NCBI RefSeq assembly: GCF_011250635.1
Contig: NZ_JAANNP010000007.1
Span: forward strand, 44,964-108,963
DNA: 64,000 nt
Source of the DNA: Motilibacter deserti
GTDB lineage: Bacteria; Actinomycetota; Actinomycetes; Motilibacterales; Motilibacteraceae
Direction: 5' to 3'
Shown: piece after piece, positions 32,577 through 43,100 of the stretch
How positions within the stretch are numbered: position 1 is the first letter of the stretch
Layout of the letters: every line of letters begins with the position of its first letter
Notes under the pieces: model-generated
Database searches by the model: none
The model's input: the letters and a program-made list of their open reading frames with translations, nothing else
What the model was told of the DNA's origin: nothing
Position numbers and translations under genes: made by a program

Positions 32577-33713
32577 TCAGTGCAGCTGGCACACGTCGAT
32601 GACCCGGCGGGCCGCCGCGCCACCCGCCTCCACCGCGGTGTCGATGGCGCGCTCGACGTCGAGGTCGTCGAGCAGGGCGGCATCGACCTCCTGCACCGCC
32701 GTCATCGAGCCGCCCGGGTGGCTGGCCGCGGCGTACAACGCCTCGACGCGCTCCGCGGCCCCCTGCAGGGCGGCGGGCTCGTACTCCCACGGCTGCCGCC
32801 ACGGACGGTCGAGGCAGAGCAGCCGGATCGCCGCGGGGGAGGCGGACTCGAGCAGGTCCTCGACGAGGACGAGGTTGCCGGTCGACTTGGCCATCTTGGC
32901 GCCGGCGTAGGACACGACGCCCGGCCGCAGCCAGGCCCGGGAGAAGGGCGCGACTCCGGTGGCCGCCTCGCCGAGCAGGGCCTCCACGGCGTGGTGCGGG
33001 AAGCGCAGGTCCGCGCCGCCGGCGTGCAGGTCCACCCCGGAGCCGTACGACGACAGCACCATCGCGGTGCACTGCGCGTGCCAGCCCGGCCGGCCAGGGC
33101 CCCAGCGGCTCGGCCAGCTGACGTCGGCGTCGTCGGTCGCGCCCTTCCACACCACGACGTCGAGCGGGGACTCCTTGGCGGGGTCGTCGGGCTCGTCGCC
33201 GTACTCGGCCGCGAGCCGAAGCGCCTCGTCCGGGTCGACCCCGGCGCGCGCGGCCGCCGCGGTGGCCCGGGCGTAGACCGTGCCGTTGCGCTCGTAGGCG
33301 GCGCCGCGCAGCAGCAGCGCCTGCACGAGCTGGATCACCTGCGCGACGGCCTGCCGGGCCGTCGGCTCGCGGTCGGGCAGGCGGACGCGCAGCGCCTCCA
33401 TCGTGCGGTCGAACGCGAAGCGCTGCCGGGTCGCCAGCTGGTCGTACGGCTCGTGCCGGCGCCGGGCCTCGGCGAGCAGCGACTCGTCGACGTCGGTGAC
33501 GTTGCGGGTCAGCTCGACCGCCGAGCCGGTCGCGCGCAGGACCCGGGCGGCGAGGTCGGACCAGAGGAACGTCGAGGCGTGGCCCAGGTGGGTCACGGCG
33601 TAGGGCGTGATCCCGCAGACGTAGACCCGGACGCGGCCGACGGTGGGCAGCGGCTCGCCGCCGAGGCGGAGCGGGGGCGGGGGGAAGTCGGTCAGCCGGG
33701 TCACGTCACGCAT
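32577..33713 (-). CDS. MshC-like cysteine ligase (class I aaRS fold)
   Basis: Protein of 378 aa related to cysteinyl-tRNA synthetase and to MshC, the ligase joining cysteine to GlcN-inositol in mycothiol synthesis. The ATP site is HLGHA within VYVCGITPYAVTHLGHA, a form typical of MshC rather than CysS, and the second signature is KMAKSTGN. Zinc/substrate region GRPGWHAQCTAM and GGADLRFPHH are present. It is shorter than typical MshC (about 410) and its C-terminus diverges, so either true MshC or a paralogue is possible; hence no symbol. The ATG at 33713 is the natural start. Confidence 0.78.
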   Translation of the reverse strand: MRDVTRLTDFPPPPLRLGGEPLPTVGRVRVYVCGITPYAVTHLGHASTFLWSDLAARVLRATGSAVELTRNVTDVDESLLAEARRRHEPYDQLATRQRFAFDRTMEALRVRLPDREPTARQAVAQVIQLVQALLLRGAAYERNGTVYARATAAAARAGVDPDEALRLAAEYGDEPDDPAKESPLDVVVWKGATDDADVSWPSRWGPGRPGWHAQCTAMVLSSYGSGVDLHAGGADLRFPHHAVEALLGEAATGVAPFSRAWLRPGVVSYAGAKMAKSTGNLVLVEDLLESASPAAIRLLCLDRPWRQPWEYEPAALQGAAERVEALYAAASHPGGSMTAVQEVDAALLDDLDVERAIDTAVEAGGAAARRVIDVCQLH

Positions 33714-33825
33714 CGTGCCATCTCCGCCCGCCCCGCCGGGCGGGTGCCGCGGCCGGTGCCCGTCCCCGCCGGGGCGACCGGGCCGGCGGTAGCGGAGGGT
33801 GACGCCAAACAAACGGTTGTGTCGC

Positions 33826-33852
33826 GTTTGTGCGGGGCCCCGCTCCGGGTAG
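33826..33852 (+). promoter_or_regulatory. Sigma-B/F-like promoter of the YihY gene
   Basis: GTTT at 33826-33829 and GGGTAG at 33847-33852 are separated by 17 bases, the spacing of the mycobacterial sigma-F consensus (GTTT-N17-GGGTAT). A hairpin with 11-bp arms follows at 33869-33904, within the leader. Confidence 0.5.
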
Positions 33853-33868
33853 CCGCATTGTCTAGAGC

Positions 33869-33904
33869 GGGAGCACCGGATGCGCCCCACGCCCCGGTGC
33901 TCCC
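33869..33904 (+). other. Leader hairpin before the YihY gene
   Basis: GGGAGCACCGG and CCGGTGCTCCC are perfect 11-bp arms around a 14-base loop, about 140 bases before the start. It may be an attenuator or a leftover terminator; no T-run follows. Confidence 0.5.
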
Positions 33905-34044
33905 GGCTCAGCTAGCTCCCACCGCGCCCCGTCCGGGGCGGGCCCGCACGGCGCCGAGACCAGCGCGCCGGCGACGGAGACGTCGCCGGGAACCGTCGAG
34001 CCGGAGCTTCCTCGCCGGCCACCACGAGAGACAGGGAAGCGGCC

Positions 34045-35031
34045 ATGGCTCAGCAGACGACGCACCGGGACCGGCTCGAGGTCCACCACGACCCTGGGCA
34101 GCCCGGGCAGGACGCCGAGAAGCCCACCGAGATCCCCGCCGCCGGCTGGAAGCAGATCGTCAAGCGCGCCTGGGCGGAGACCAAGGAGGACAACGTCTCG
34201 CTCATGGCGGCGGGCGTCGCGTTCTACGCCTTCCTGGCGATCTTCCCGGCCGCGATCGCGGCGGTCACGATCTACGGCCTCGTCGCGGACCCGCAGCAGG
34301 TGACCCAGCAGGTCAACGACCTCTCCAGCGGGATGCCCGAGGAGACCAAGACCCTGCTGACCAATCAGATGACGAGCATCGCCAACGGCAGCAGCGGCGC
34401 CCTCTCCATCGGCCTCGTCATCAGCGTGCTGGCCGCCCTGTGGTCGGCCAGCGGCGGCATGGGCAACCTGATCAAGGCGATCAACATCGCGTACGACGAG
34501 AAGGAGACCCGCGGCTTCGTCAAGCAGAAGGCGCTGGCCCTCGCCCTGACCCTCGGCGCGATCCTCTTCATCGTCGTCGCGGTGGCGCTCATCGCCGTCG
34601 CCCCCGCCGTGCTCGACTCGCTCGGCCTCGGTTCGATCGCCACCGTTGCGATCCAGGTCGGACGGTGGGTCGGCCTCGTCGTCGCCGTCATGATCGCCCT
34701 GGCGGTCTGCTACCGGTACGCCCCGGACCGCGACAACCCGAAGTTCTCGTGGGCGAGCCTCGGCGCCGTCGTCGCGGGCGTGCTGTGGATCGTGGGCTCG
34801 GTCGCGTTCTCGCTCTACGTCAGCAACTTCGGCAGCTACGGCAAGACGTACGGCGCGCTCGCCGGCGTCGTCATCCTGCTGCTCTGGCTCATGCTGACCT
34901 CGTTCATCGTGCTTTTCGGCGCGGAGATCAACGCCGAGACCGAGCGCCAGACCGCGAAGGACACCACGCAGGGCCCGGAGAAGCCGATGGGCGAGCGGCG
35001 CGCGCAGGCCGCCGACACCGTCGCCCGCTGA
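34045..35031 (+). CDS. YihY/virulence factor BrkB family membrane protein
   Basis: Integral membrane protein of 328 aa. A hydrophilic N-tail of about 50 residues precedes six transmembrane helices, with the family pattern DNVSLMAAGVAFYAFLAIFPA in helix one and GSYGKTYGALAGVVILLLWLMLTSFIVLFGAEINAE near the end. Members are called BrkB, though the RNase BN name once used was an error. The function is unknown; transport or flippase roles are suggested. Expression may be under a general stress sigma factor, judging from the promoter-like sequence upstream. Confidence 0.93.
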   Translation: MAQQTTHRDRLEVHHDPGQPGQDAEKPTEIPAAGWKQIVKRAWAETKEDNVSLMAAGVAFYAFLAIFPAAIAAVTIYGLVADPQQVTQQVNDLSSGMPEETKTLLTNQMTSIANGSSGALSIGLVISVLAALWSASGGMGNLIKAINIAYDEKETRGFVKQKALALALTLGAILFIVVAVALIAVAPAVLDSLGLGSIATVAIQVGRWVGLVVAVMIALAVCYRYAPDRDNPKFSWASLGAVVAGVLWIVGSVAFSLYVSNFGSYGKTYGALAGVVILLLWLMLTSFIVLFGAEINAETERQTAKDTTQGPEKPMGERRAQAADTVAR

Positions 35032-35047
35032 GACCCCCTGCTCGTAC

Positions 35048-35081
35048 GCAGCGGCCGGCGCCCGACGGCGCCGGCCGCTGC
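35048..35081. terminator. Bidirectional terminator after YihY and the ABC exporter
   Basis: GCAGCGGCCGGCGCC pairs with its complement over 15 bases around a CGAC loop. It sits 16 bases after the YihY stop and 17 before the convergent ABC permease stop. Confidence 0.8.
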
Positions 35082-35098
35082 TGCGTCCCCCCGGTCGC

Positions 35099-36313
35099 TC
35101 AGCGGTGCCGGCCCCGCCACGCCTCGCGCCAGGACAGCGCGGCGCCCGTCCGCAGCACCGCCCCCTCGTAGAGCCGCGCGGCGAAGGTCGCGAGCGCCAC
35201 GATGGCCCCCACCATGAGCGCCACCGCGAGCACGATCTCCCACGCGGCCACGTCCCCGGCCGCCGTGCGCGGCGGGTTCACCAGGACCGAGAACGGCGGC
35301 ACGATCGCCAGCACCCGGGCCAGCGGCTCGTCCGGGCTGCTGCTGGCCCAGATCGCGGCGAAGAAGCTGCCGAGGATGACGAGCGTCATCGGCGTCGTGA
35401 CGTTCTGCAGGTCCTCCTGCCGGCTGACCCGCGCGGCCGCGGCGGCGAAGGCGGTGGCGTAGAACGCGTACCCCAGCAGGAACCAGCCGAGCACGAGCGC
35501 GAGCGGGGTGACGACCTCCGAGCCGAGATCGACGGCCCCGGTCGCGACGGCGACCGTCACCCCGACGACGGCCAGGGCGAGCAGCTGGGCGAGCCCGAGC
35601 AGGCCGATGCCGAGGATCTTCCCGGTGAGCAGGGCGCGCGGGGACACGGTGGCGAGGAGCACCTCCACGACGCGGCTGGACTTCTCCTCCACGACTCCGA
35701 GCGCGACCCAGAAGCCGTAGCCGAACACCTGCCCGTAGAGCAGCAGCGTGCCGACGAAGGCGATGCCCTGGCGCCGGTCGGCGTCCTCGTCGGGCGGGTC
35801 CAGGGCCTCGATCTGCAGGGGCTCGACGTCGAGCGCGGCGCGCACCTGCGCGGGGTCGAGCCCGCGCTCGCGCAGGCGCTCCTCCCCGACCAGCGCCGCG
35901 GACGCCTGCTCGAGCACGGCGCGCAGGGTCCCCTCCAGCTCCTCCTTGACGACCGCCGAGCCGGGCGCGAGCAGGGCCGCGTCGAGGTCGCCGTCGCGGA
36001 CGAGCGTCCGGGCCTCGTCCGGGCTGACGTCCCGCACGTCGATCTCGACGTCGAGCGCCTCGGCCTGGGCCTGCAGGCCGGGGGCGGCCGCGGTCGCCGC
36101 GCCGGACAGGCCCACGTCGTAGCTGTCGTCGTCGCCTCCCGCGAGCTGGGAGATCACGGTGACGGCGAGCAGGATCAGCAGGGTCACCGCTGTCGAGACC
36201 AGGAACGAGCGGTCGCGCCCGCGCTCGACGAACTCACGGCGCGCCACGAGCCGGACGGCGGCGCCCGACGACAGCTCGGGGGCCTGCGGACGGGTCGGAG
36301 CCGGGGCGCTCAT
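35099..36313 (-). CDS. ABC-2 exporter permease (NatB-like)
   Basis: Membrane subunit of 404 aa. It has an N-terminal helix (RSFLVSTAVTLLILLAVTVI), a large extracytoplasmic domain of about 150 residues, and five or so C-terminal helices beginning VVEEKSSRVVEVLLATVSPRALLTGKILGIG, the pattern of the NatB/ABC-2_3 permeases involved in sodium or drug export. The ATG at 36313 overlaps the stop of the ATPase gene (ATGA), so the two are coupled. The substrate is unknown. Converges with YihY at a shared hairpin. Confidence 0.9.
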   Translation of the reverse strand: MSAPAPTRPQAPELSSGAAVRLVARREFVERGRDRSFLVSTAVTLLILLAVTVISQLAGGDDDSYDVGLSGAATAAAPGLQAQAEALDVEIDVRDVSPDEARTLVRDGDLDAALLAPGSAVVKEELEGTLRAVLEQASAALVGEERLRERGLDPAQVRAALDVEPLQIEALDPPDEDADRRQGIAFVGTLLLYGQVFGYGFWVALGVVEEKSSRVVEVLLATVSPRALLTGKILGIGLLGLAQLLALAVVGVTVAVATGAVDLGSEVVTPLALVLGWFLLGYAFYATAFAAAAARVSRQEDLQNVTTPMTLVILGSFFAAIWASSSPDEPLARVLAIVPPFSVLVNPPRTAAGDVAAWEIVLAVALMVGAIVALATFAARLYEGAVLRTGAALSWREAWRGRHR

Positions 36314-37203
36314 GCCGCCACCGCCTCGCGGAAGAGGTCGACCAGGCTGCGGGCGACCGGACGGAACTCCCGCACCCGGCCCGCACGCCGTGCCGCGTCG
36401 AGCACGGCCTGGTCGTCGACGTCGGGGGCCAGCTCGAGCACGACGGCGCCGTCGGGAGCCGCGCCGGTCGCGACGCGTACGCCGGGGAGCCCGTCGGCCC
36501 ACCCCGCGGGCGCGTCCACGGCCACCCGGAGCCGGCGCACCCCGCCGCGCGAGCGCAGCTCGTCCACGCCGCCCGCGGCCACCATGCGACCGTCCTTGAT
36601 GATGCCGACGCTGTCGCACAGCCGCTCGACCAGCTCGAGCTGGTGGCTGGAGAAGACCACCGGTACGCCCGTGTCGACGCGGGCGCGCAGGGCGGCCGCC
36701 AGCACGTCCACGCCGACGGGGTCGAGCCCGCTGAACGGCTCGTCGAGGACGAGCAGGTCCGGCTCGTGCACGAGCGCCGCGGCCAGCTGGACCCGCTGCT
36801 GGTTGCCCAGCGACAGTGCCTCTACCTTGTCCGCGCCGCGGTCCGCGATGCCGAGCTGCTCCAGCAGCGCGTCGGTGGACGCCTCGGCGCGGTCGGCCGG
36901 CAGCCCGTGCAGCCGGGCGAGGTAGACCAGCTGGTCGCGGACGCGCATCTTCGGATAGAGCCCGCGCTCCTCGGGCATGTAGCCCGTGCGCCGGCGCGCG
37001 GCGGCGTCCATCGGGCGCCCCTGCCACCGCACCTCGCCGGCGTCGGCCGCGAGCACGCCCAGCACGATCCGCATCGTGGTGGTCTTGCCCGCGCCGTTCT
37101 GCCCGACGAAGCCGAACACCTCTCCCGGCCGGACGGCGAACGACAGCCCGTCCAGCGCCGTCTTGTCTCCATAGCGTTTGCGTAGCTCGAGGATCTCCAG
37201 CAT
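36310..37203 (-). CDS. ABC transporter ATP-binding protein (NatA-like)
   Basis: Cytosolic ATPase of 297 aa that pairs with the downstream permease. Walker A is GQNGAGKTT, Q-loop region MPEERGLYPKM, the signature is the diverged LSLGNQQRVQLAAAL, Walker B is LLVLDEPFSGLDP and the switch His is in SSHQLE. The C-terminal DUF4162-type extension (VRRLRVAVDAPAGW and so on) fits NatA-like exporters. The ATG at 37203 follows directly after the stop-free leader. First gene of a two-gene operon. Confidence 0.93.
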   Translation of the reverse strand: MLEILELRKRYGDKTALDGLSFAVRPGEVFGFVGQNGAGKTTTMRIVLGVLAADAGEVRWQGRPMDAAARRRTGYMPEERGLYPKMRVRDQLVYLARLHGLPADRAEASTDALLEQLGIADRGADKVEALSLGNQQRVQLAAALVHEPDLLVLDEPFSGLDPVGVDVLAAALRARVDTGVPVVFSSHQLELVERLCDSVGIIKDGRMVAAGGVDELRSRGGVRRLRVAVDAPAGWADGLPGVRVATGAAPDGAVVLELAPDVDDQAVLDAARRAGRVREFRPVARSLVDLFREAVAA

Positions 37204-37358
37204 GCGCCCACCCTGCCCGTCGGCAGGGCCGGAGCGCCAACCAGCCCTCCCGCTCGCGATGGTCTTCGCCGGCAGTGACGGGCTGTGACCCCGCATAATG
37301 GGAGCGTCGTCCCTCGGCCCCGGAGGCACCGCTGGAACTCGCCCGACGAGCGGCAAGG

Positions 37359-38516
37359 GTGATGACCGGCCGCGCTCCCGGGCATCACGTCGCCGCGCCG
37401 CCGCGCCGCCGGCTGCTGGGGATCGCCGCCGGGCTCGCGGCCATCGTGACCGTCATCGCGGCCGACGTCCTGCAGGGGACGGGGCTGCAGTACCTCGGCG
37501 TCCTCACCGTCGCGCCGTTCGTCACCGCGATCTTCGCGGCGCCGGTCGACGTCCTGGCCGTCGGGATCGTGACGATGGGCTCGAGCCAGCTGTTCTACGA
37601 GGTCGCGCGGACCGTCAGCAGCACCGGGCAGGCGGGCCGGCTCGGCTTCGCCGTCGCGGGCACGTTCACCGCGGTCCTGGCCGCCACCGTGCGCCAGCGC
37701 GGCGACCGGCAGTTGCGCGAGATCACCGACATCGCCGAGGCGGCCCAGGCCGCGATCCTGCGCCCGCCCCCCGAGCGCTCCGGCGCGCTCCGGTTCGCCG
37801 CGCGCTACCGCTCCGCGACCGCGTCCGCGCGCGTGGGCGGGGACTTCTACGACGTGCAGGCCACGCCGTACGGCGTGCGGGTCATCGTGGGGGACGTCCG
37901 CGGCAAGGGGCTCGACGCCGTACGCCTCGCCAGCGCGGTGCTCGGGAGCTTCCGCGAGGCCGTGTTCACCGCCGGCCCGGACCTCGCCGCCGTCGCTCGC
38001 ACCGTCAGTGACAGCACCGCACGGTCCATGGCGATCGAGGACTTCGTCACGGCGGTCCTGCTGGAGCTCGACGGTGAAGGGCGTGGGCGCATCGTGAACT
38101 GCGGCCACCCGGCCCCGCTGCGGCTGGCGCCCGACGGCGAGGTGAGCGCAGTCGAGCCCCGGACGCCGCAGCCGCCCCTGGGCCTGGCCGACGTCCCCGT
38201 CGCGGAGGACCTGTCACTGGCCCACGGCGAACGCCTGCTCCTCTTCACCGACGGCATCGTCGAGGCGCGAGACGCCGAGGGCAGGTTCTTCGAGCTCGAG
38301 CGGGCGGTGCGCGAGATCGGCGCCTCGGCCTCGCGCGAGGCCGTGCTGGACCTGTTGCTCGACGCGGTCGACGCCCACAGCGGCGGCGCGCGAGGGGACG
38401 ACACGGCGGTCCTGCTGGTGGAGCGCTGCGCGCCGGGCCACCGGGCTGCCGGCGCGCGTGGTCGTTCGCAGCCGGCTGCCGCCCCGGGCGGCAGGTGGCC
38501 GGCGCACGGTCTTTAG
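37359..38516 (+). CDS. Membrane-bound SpoIIE-type PP2C phosphatase
   Basis: Serine phosphatase of 385 aa. Three to four hydrophobic helices (about 18-112) form an N-terminal membrane domain; the PP2C domain follows with metal-binding residues in GGDFYDV, VIVGDVRGKGLDA, LFTDGIVEARD and RGDDTAVLLV. Such enzymes dephosphorylate STAS antagonists and so activate sigma factors of the stress type; the STAS gene at 30.5 kb is a candidate partner only by function class. The start is GTG 37359 or the ATG right after it. The C-terminal tail is disordered. Divergent from the NatAB-like operon. Confidence 0.9.
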   Translation: MMTGRAPGHHVAAPPRRRLLGIAAGLAAIVTVIAADVLQGTGLQYLGVLTVAPFVTAIFAAPVDVLAVGIVTMGSSQLFYEVARTVSSTGQAGRLGFAVAGTFTAVLAATVRQRGDRQLREITDIAEAAQAAILRPPPERSGALRFAARYRSATASARVGGDFYDVQATPYGVRVIVGDVRGKGLDAVRLASAVLGSFREAVFTAGPDLAAVARTVSDSTARSMAIEDFVTAVLLELDGEGRGRIVNCGHPAPLRLAPDGEVSAVEPRTPQPPLGLADVPVAEDLSLAHGERLLLFTDGIVEARDAEGRFFELERAVREIGASASREAVLDLLLDAVDAHSGGARGDDTAVLLVERCAPGHRAAGARGRSQPAAAPGGRWPAHGL

Positions 38517-38803
38517 GACACGTCCTGGCTTAACACGGCCGACTTCAACGCCACCCTTCGGGCTAATTGACGCCTCCGCAAGCCCGGCTTAGCCTGCGCT
38601 GGCGCACCGAGCTCCCGTCGTCCGAACGAGCAGGGACGTGCACGGGCGTTTTCGGACAGGGCCGGGCAGAAAGGACAGCGAGATGCGGAAGCGGCACGGG
38701 GAGCTCCCGTCCCGCATCCGCGAGCGCCGGCCTGCACGCGGGCCGGCACCGACCGGCCGCAGCGGCCGGTGACGGCGAGACAGCAGGCGAAGGGGTGCCG
38801 CCG

Positions 38804-39775
38804 GTGACCCCGACCGGCTCGACCGGGCCCTCGGACGTGTCGCGCCTGACGCCGAACCGGCTGCGGGTCTACGTCACGGTCGTGGACCGGCAGTCGATCC
38901 GGGCCGCGGCCCAGGAGCTCACCCTCAGCGAGGTGGCCGTCCGGCAGAACCTCGCCGAGCTGACCGAGGTGACCGGCGGCTCGTCGCTGCTCACCAGGGG
39001 CGGGAGTGACGGGCGGCTCGTCGTCCCCACGGTGCACGGCCGCCGGGTCTACGCTGCGGCCGGCACGATCCTCGCTCAGGCCGAGGCGCTGGCCCGGTTG
39101 GGCAGCACGCAGCACGTGCTCGCCTTCGCGCCGCAGCACGCTTTCTTCGTCGCGCCCGCGTGGCGGGCCGTGGAAGGCGGCGAGCACGTGGAGCTCCGAC
39201 TGCTCGAGGACGGTGACAACGGCGGGGCGCGCGCGGAGGAGCGGGCGCTGCGCAGCCTCGAGGAGGGGGTCTACGACCTCGTCGTCGGGGCGCCCGGCGG
39301 GCTCGCCGACCGGCATCCCACGCTCCGCTCCGAGCTGCTCTTCACGGCACACGTCGAAGCCCTGGCCCCGGTCGCGGGGCAGGCCCGGGGCGTCGATCTC
39401 GCCGACCTGCGCGACTCGCCTCTCCTGCTGCCGCCGCCGAGCGTGCGCGGAAGGCAAGTTCTGGAATCGGCCTTCACTGAAAGGTATGACGAGAAGCCGG
39501 TGGTCGCCCTCGAGTGCGCCGACCCTGCCAGCCTGGTCGCGTTCGCACGCCAAGGAGCCGGCACGGTCGTCCTCGGGTCGGACGTCTCGTCGTCCTGCCG
39601 GGCCCTACCCGCAGGGGACGGGCAGTGGGCACCGGTGCTCGTGGAGGGCGAGCGCCTCACCTACCCCGTCGTCGTCGTGACGCGGCAGGACCCCGGGCCC
39701 GTCGTGCAAGCGCTCTGCCGGCAGTTGCACGCAGCGGTCGCCGACTCGTCCGGGGCCGTCCCCGCGCAGGCCTGA
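38804..39775 (+). CDS. LysR-family transcription regulator
   Basis: Regulator of 323 aa. The N-terminal winged HTH reads RLRVYVTVVDRQSIRAAAQELTLSEVAVRQNLAELTEVTG, and the rest is a periplasmic-binding-like effector domain with HVLAFAPQHAFFVAP and GVYDLVVGAPGG. GTG at 38804 follows AGGGG by eight bases and opens just before the HTH; the longer frame from 38567 overlaps the upstream leader. No divergent target is present, so the controlled gene is unknown; the secreted dehydrogenase downstream is one possibility. Confidence 0.88.
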   Translation: MTPTGSTGPSDVSRLTPNRLRVYVTVVDRQSIRAAAQELTLSEVAVRQNLAELTEVTGGSSLLTRGGSDGRLVVPTVHGRRVYAAAGTILAQAEALARLGSTQHVLAFAPQHAFFVAPAWRAVEGGEHVELRLLEDGDNGGARAEERALRSLEEGVYDLVVGAPGGLADRHPTLRSELLFTAHVEALAPVAGQARGVDLADLRDSPLLLPPPSVRGRQVLESAFTERYDEKPVVALECADPASLVAFARQGAGTVVLGSDVSSSCRALPAGDGQWAPVLVEGERLTYPVVVVTRQDPGPVVQALCRQLHAAVADSSGAVPAQA

Positions 39776-40166
39776 CCGGGCACTCCTGGGCATTGCGCGT
39801 ACTTTTGCTGCTACACGCGGAAGCAAGGCTTTAGTAGAGACAAGTTGTGCTTGGTCACGACGCCGTAACGATTGATTCTCTCGATACTTTCGCTTGACGC
39901 CACCTTGGCGCCTCATTACGTTCCCGTTTCATGGACGGCGCTGTCCCCGGGCAACGGGCGAATCCCCTCACTTCGGGTGCTTCCCGCGGTGTCGGTGCCT
40001 ACGGGTGCTCGGCTCGCACCAGTGCTGCACCGTCCAGCTCGTGCGCTTCCCCGCGAGGCACCGAGGCCGTCGCCAGCGGTTCCCGGTAGCCGTCCCGCCC
40101 CTCCCGCGCGCAGCACGCGCCGTGGCAGGCAGATCAGTCCCACCAGCAGCGAGGAGTTCCCACGCA
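39776..40166. other. Long leader of the secreted dehydrogenase gene
   Basis: About 390 bases without a gene. The first half (about 39800-39920) is clearly lower in GC than its surroundings and includes a small CGCCA-CCT-TGGCG hairpin at 39898-39910. The promoter of the 1,124-aa gene is expected here. No operator could be assigned. Confidence 0.5.
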
Positions 40167-43100
40167 ATGAAGCGAAGTCGGCTTCGTCTGCTCTCCGTGC
40201 CCCTGGCGGTTGCCCTTCCGGCAGCCGCTCTGGTGGCAACGGTGGCACCCGTGGCGTCGGCCGCGGACCCGGATCCGTTGGACTGGAACAACTACGAGAA
40301 GATCACGATCACCAAGGACACCGGCGAGCCGATCGACCTGGCCGTCATGTCCGACAAGCGCATCCTGCACACCGCGCGCAACGGTGACCTGCGGCTGACG
40401 GACCCGTCGACCGGCGTGACGAAGATCGTCAACAAGCTCGACGTCTACAACAACTCCGAGGACGGCCTGCAGACCGTCACGCTGGACCCGAGCTTCGCCA
40501 CCAACAAGTGGGTCTACCTCTACTACTCGCCCCGCACGATGAGCGGGACGGCCCAGAACGGCCAGCCCTACCCGGCGACGACGCCGACGGGCAGCGCGCC
40601 GACCACGCTCCCGGCGGGCCAGACCGAGTCGTACTGGCAGCAGTGGCTGGGCTACAACCAGCTGTCGCGCTTCAAGTGGAACGACGCCACGCAGGCGCTC
40701 GACCTGACCACCGAGCAGGTCATCATCAAGGTCGAGGTCCAGCGCGGCCAGTGCTGCCACCTCGCGGGCGACGTGGACTTCGACGCCGCCGGCAACCTCT
40801 ACCTCTCCACTGGTGACAACACGCCGGCCAGTGCCCCTGGCGCAGCCGGCATGGCGCCGAACGTCGCGCTGGTCAACGGCAACCCGGGCAACGACTCCCG
40901 CCGCGGCGCCGGCAACTCCAACGACCTGCGCGGCAAGATCCTGCGCATCAAGGTCCAGGACGACGGCAGCTACTCGATCCCGTCCGGCAACCTGTGGGCG
41001 CCGGGCACGCCGAAGACCCGCCCCGAGGTGTTCGTCACCGGCCTGCGCAACCCCTTCCGCATGGAGGTCGACCCGGCGACCAACTCGCTGTCGTGGGGTG
41101 ACTACGGCCCCGACGCGGGCGCGCCGCTGGCGAACCGCGGCCCGATGGGCTACGTCGAGTGGCAGATCACCGGCCTCGACAAGCCGATGAACGGCGGTTG
41201 GCCGTACTGCACGGGCAACCAGTTCAACTACAACGAGTACAACTACGCGACGAACACCTCCGGTGCCTGGTTCGACTGCGCCGCCGGAGCGGTCAACAAC
41301 TCGCCGTGGAACACGGGTGTCGCGACGCTGCCGCCGGCCACGCCGGCGACGCTGTACTACGGCGACCGCAACACGGACCAGCCTGCGGAGTGGGCGGGGC
41401 TCACGGACTTCGGCACGGGCACCGCCCAGTCGCCGATGGGTGGCCCGATCTACCACTTCGACGCGGCCAACCCGTCGCCGACGAAGTTCCCGGCCTACTG
41501 GGACAACAAGGCCTTCATGGCCGAGTTCCAGCAGGACTACATGGCTGCCTTCACCGTGACGTACCCGAACGGCCCGGTCACCAAGCTCGAGGACTTCCTG
41601 CCCAACGGCCGCGCCACCTCGAGCAACGTCCCCAAGTGGGACGGCACGATGGACTTCGAGTTCGGCCCTGACGGCTCCATGTACGTCATCGACTACGGCA
41701 ACGGCTACTTCCGGCAGAACCCCGAGGCTGCGATCTTCCGCATCGACTGGGCGCCGGGCAACAAGACGCCGACCGCCGCGTTCACGACGCAGCCGAGCTC
41801 CAGCAGCTCCGCCCCGCTCACGGTCGCGTTCAACGGGGCCGGCTCGGTCGACCCCGAGGGCAGCGCCCTCACGTACGAGTGGGACTTCAACAACGACGGT
41901 GTCTTCGACGCCACCGGCGTGACGGCGTCCTACACCTACACCGACCTCGGCGCCTACACGGCCCGTCTGCGCGTCACGGACACGTCCGGCAAGTCCGCCC
42001 TGGTGTCCAAGCGCATCTCGGTGGGCAACCAGGCCCCGACCGTCTCGATCTCCACACCGTCCGGTGGCTTCTTCAAGTGGGGCCAGGCCGTCCCGTGGGC
42101 CGTCACCACGAACGACCCCGAGGAGGGCACCAGCACGGTGTGCTCGCGGGTCGCCCTGACCTACGGCCTGGGCCACAACACCCACGCCCACCCGCTGTCC
42201 ACCGCGACCGGCTGCTCCGGTGCGTGGGCCACCCCGGTCGACGCCCCGCAGCACGGCGTCACCGAGAACATCTTCGGCATCATGCTCGTCACCTACACCG
42301 ACGCCGGCGCCAACGGCGTCCCCGCGGCGTCGGGTGAGGCCGAGGTCATCCTCAACGACAAGCTCCAGCAGGCCGAGTGGTTCGACGCGCAGTCCGGCGT
42401 CGAGGTCGTCTACGACGAGGCCGCCGGCGGTCTCAACAAGGTCACCTCGTTCGACGCCGGCGACTACCTCGCCTGGGACCCGGTGAACTTCTCCGGCGTC
42501 ACCGGCGCGCAGGTCAAGGCCTCGGGCACCGGCACGCTCTCCTTCCGCTGGGGCTCGGCCGACGCCGCTCCGTTCGCCACAGCTGCCTTCACCGGCACGG
42601 ACTGGCAGACGGTCAACCTCGCGCTGACCGGCACCTCCCTGCCGACCGGCTCGGGCAAGCTGTTCGTCACCTCCACCGGTGGCGTGGTCTTCGACCAGGT
42701 CGAGTTCCTCGGCAACGGCGTCGCCGACACCGTGGCCCCGACCGTCTCCGCGACCCTGTCCCCGGCGGCCAACGGCACCAACGGCTGGTACACCTCGGGC
42801 AACGTCACCGTGAGCATCGCGGCCACGGACAACGGCGTCGTCGCGTCGCGCCAGTACCGCACCGTCACCAACGCCAACCAGTGCAACACCGCGGGTGCGA
42901 CGTGGACCAACACGCCGACCAACGGCAACGTGACGGTCAGCACCGAGGGAACGACGGTCGTCTGCTACCGCGCGACCGACACGGGCGGCAACGTCTCCAC
43001 TGTGGGCAACGTGACGGTCCGCATCGACCGCACCGCTCCTGCCGGCTCGCTGCCCGGCGTGGTGGACGGCTCGATCCTCAACTCGGCCTACCTCGCGCCC

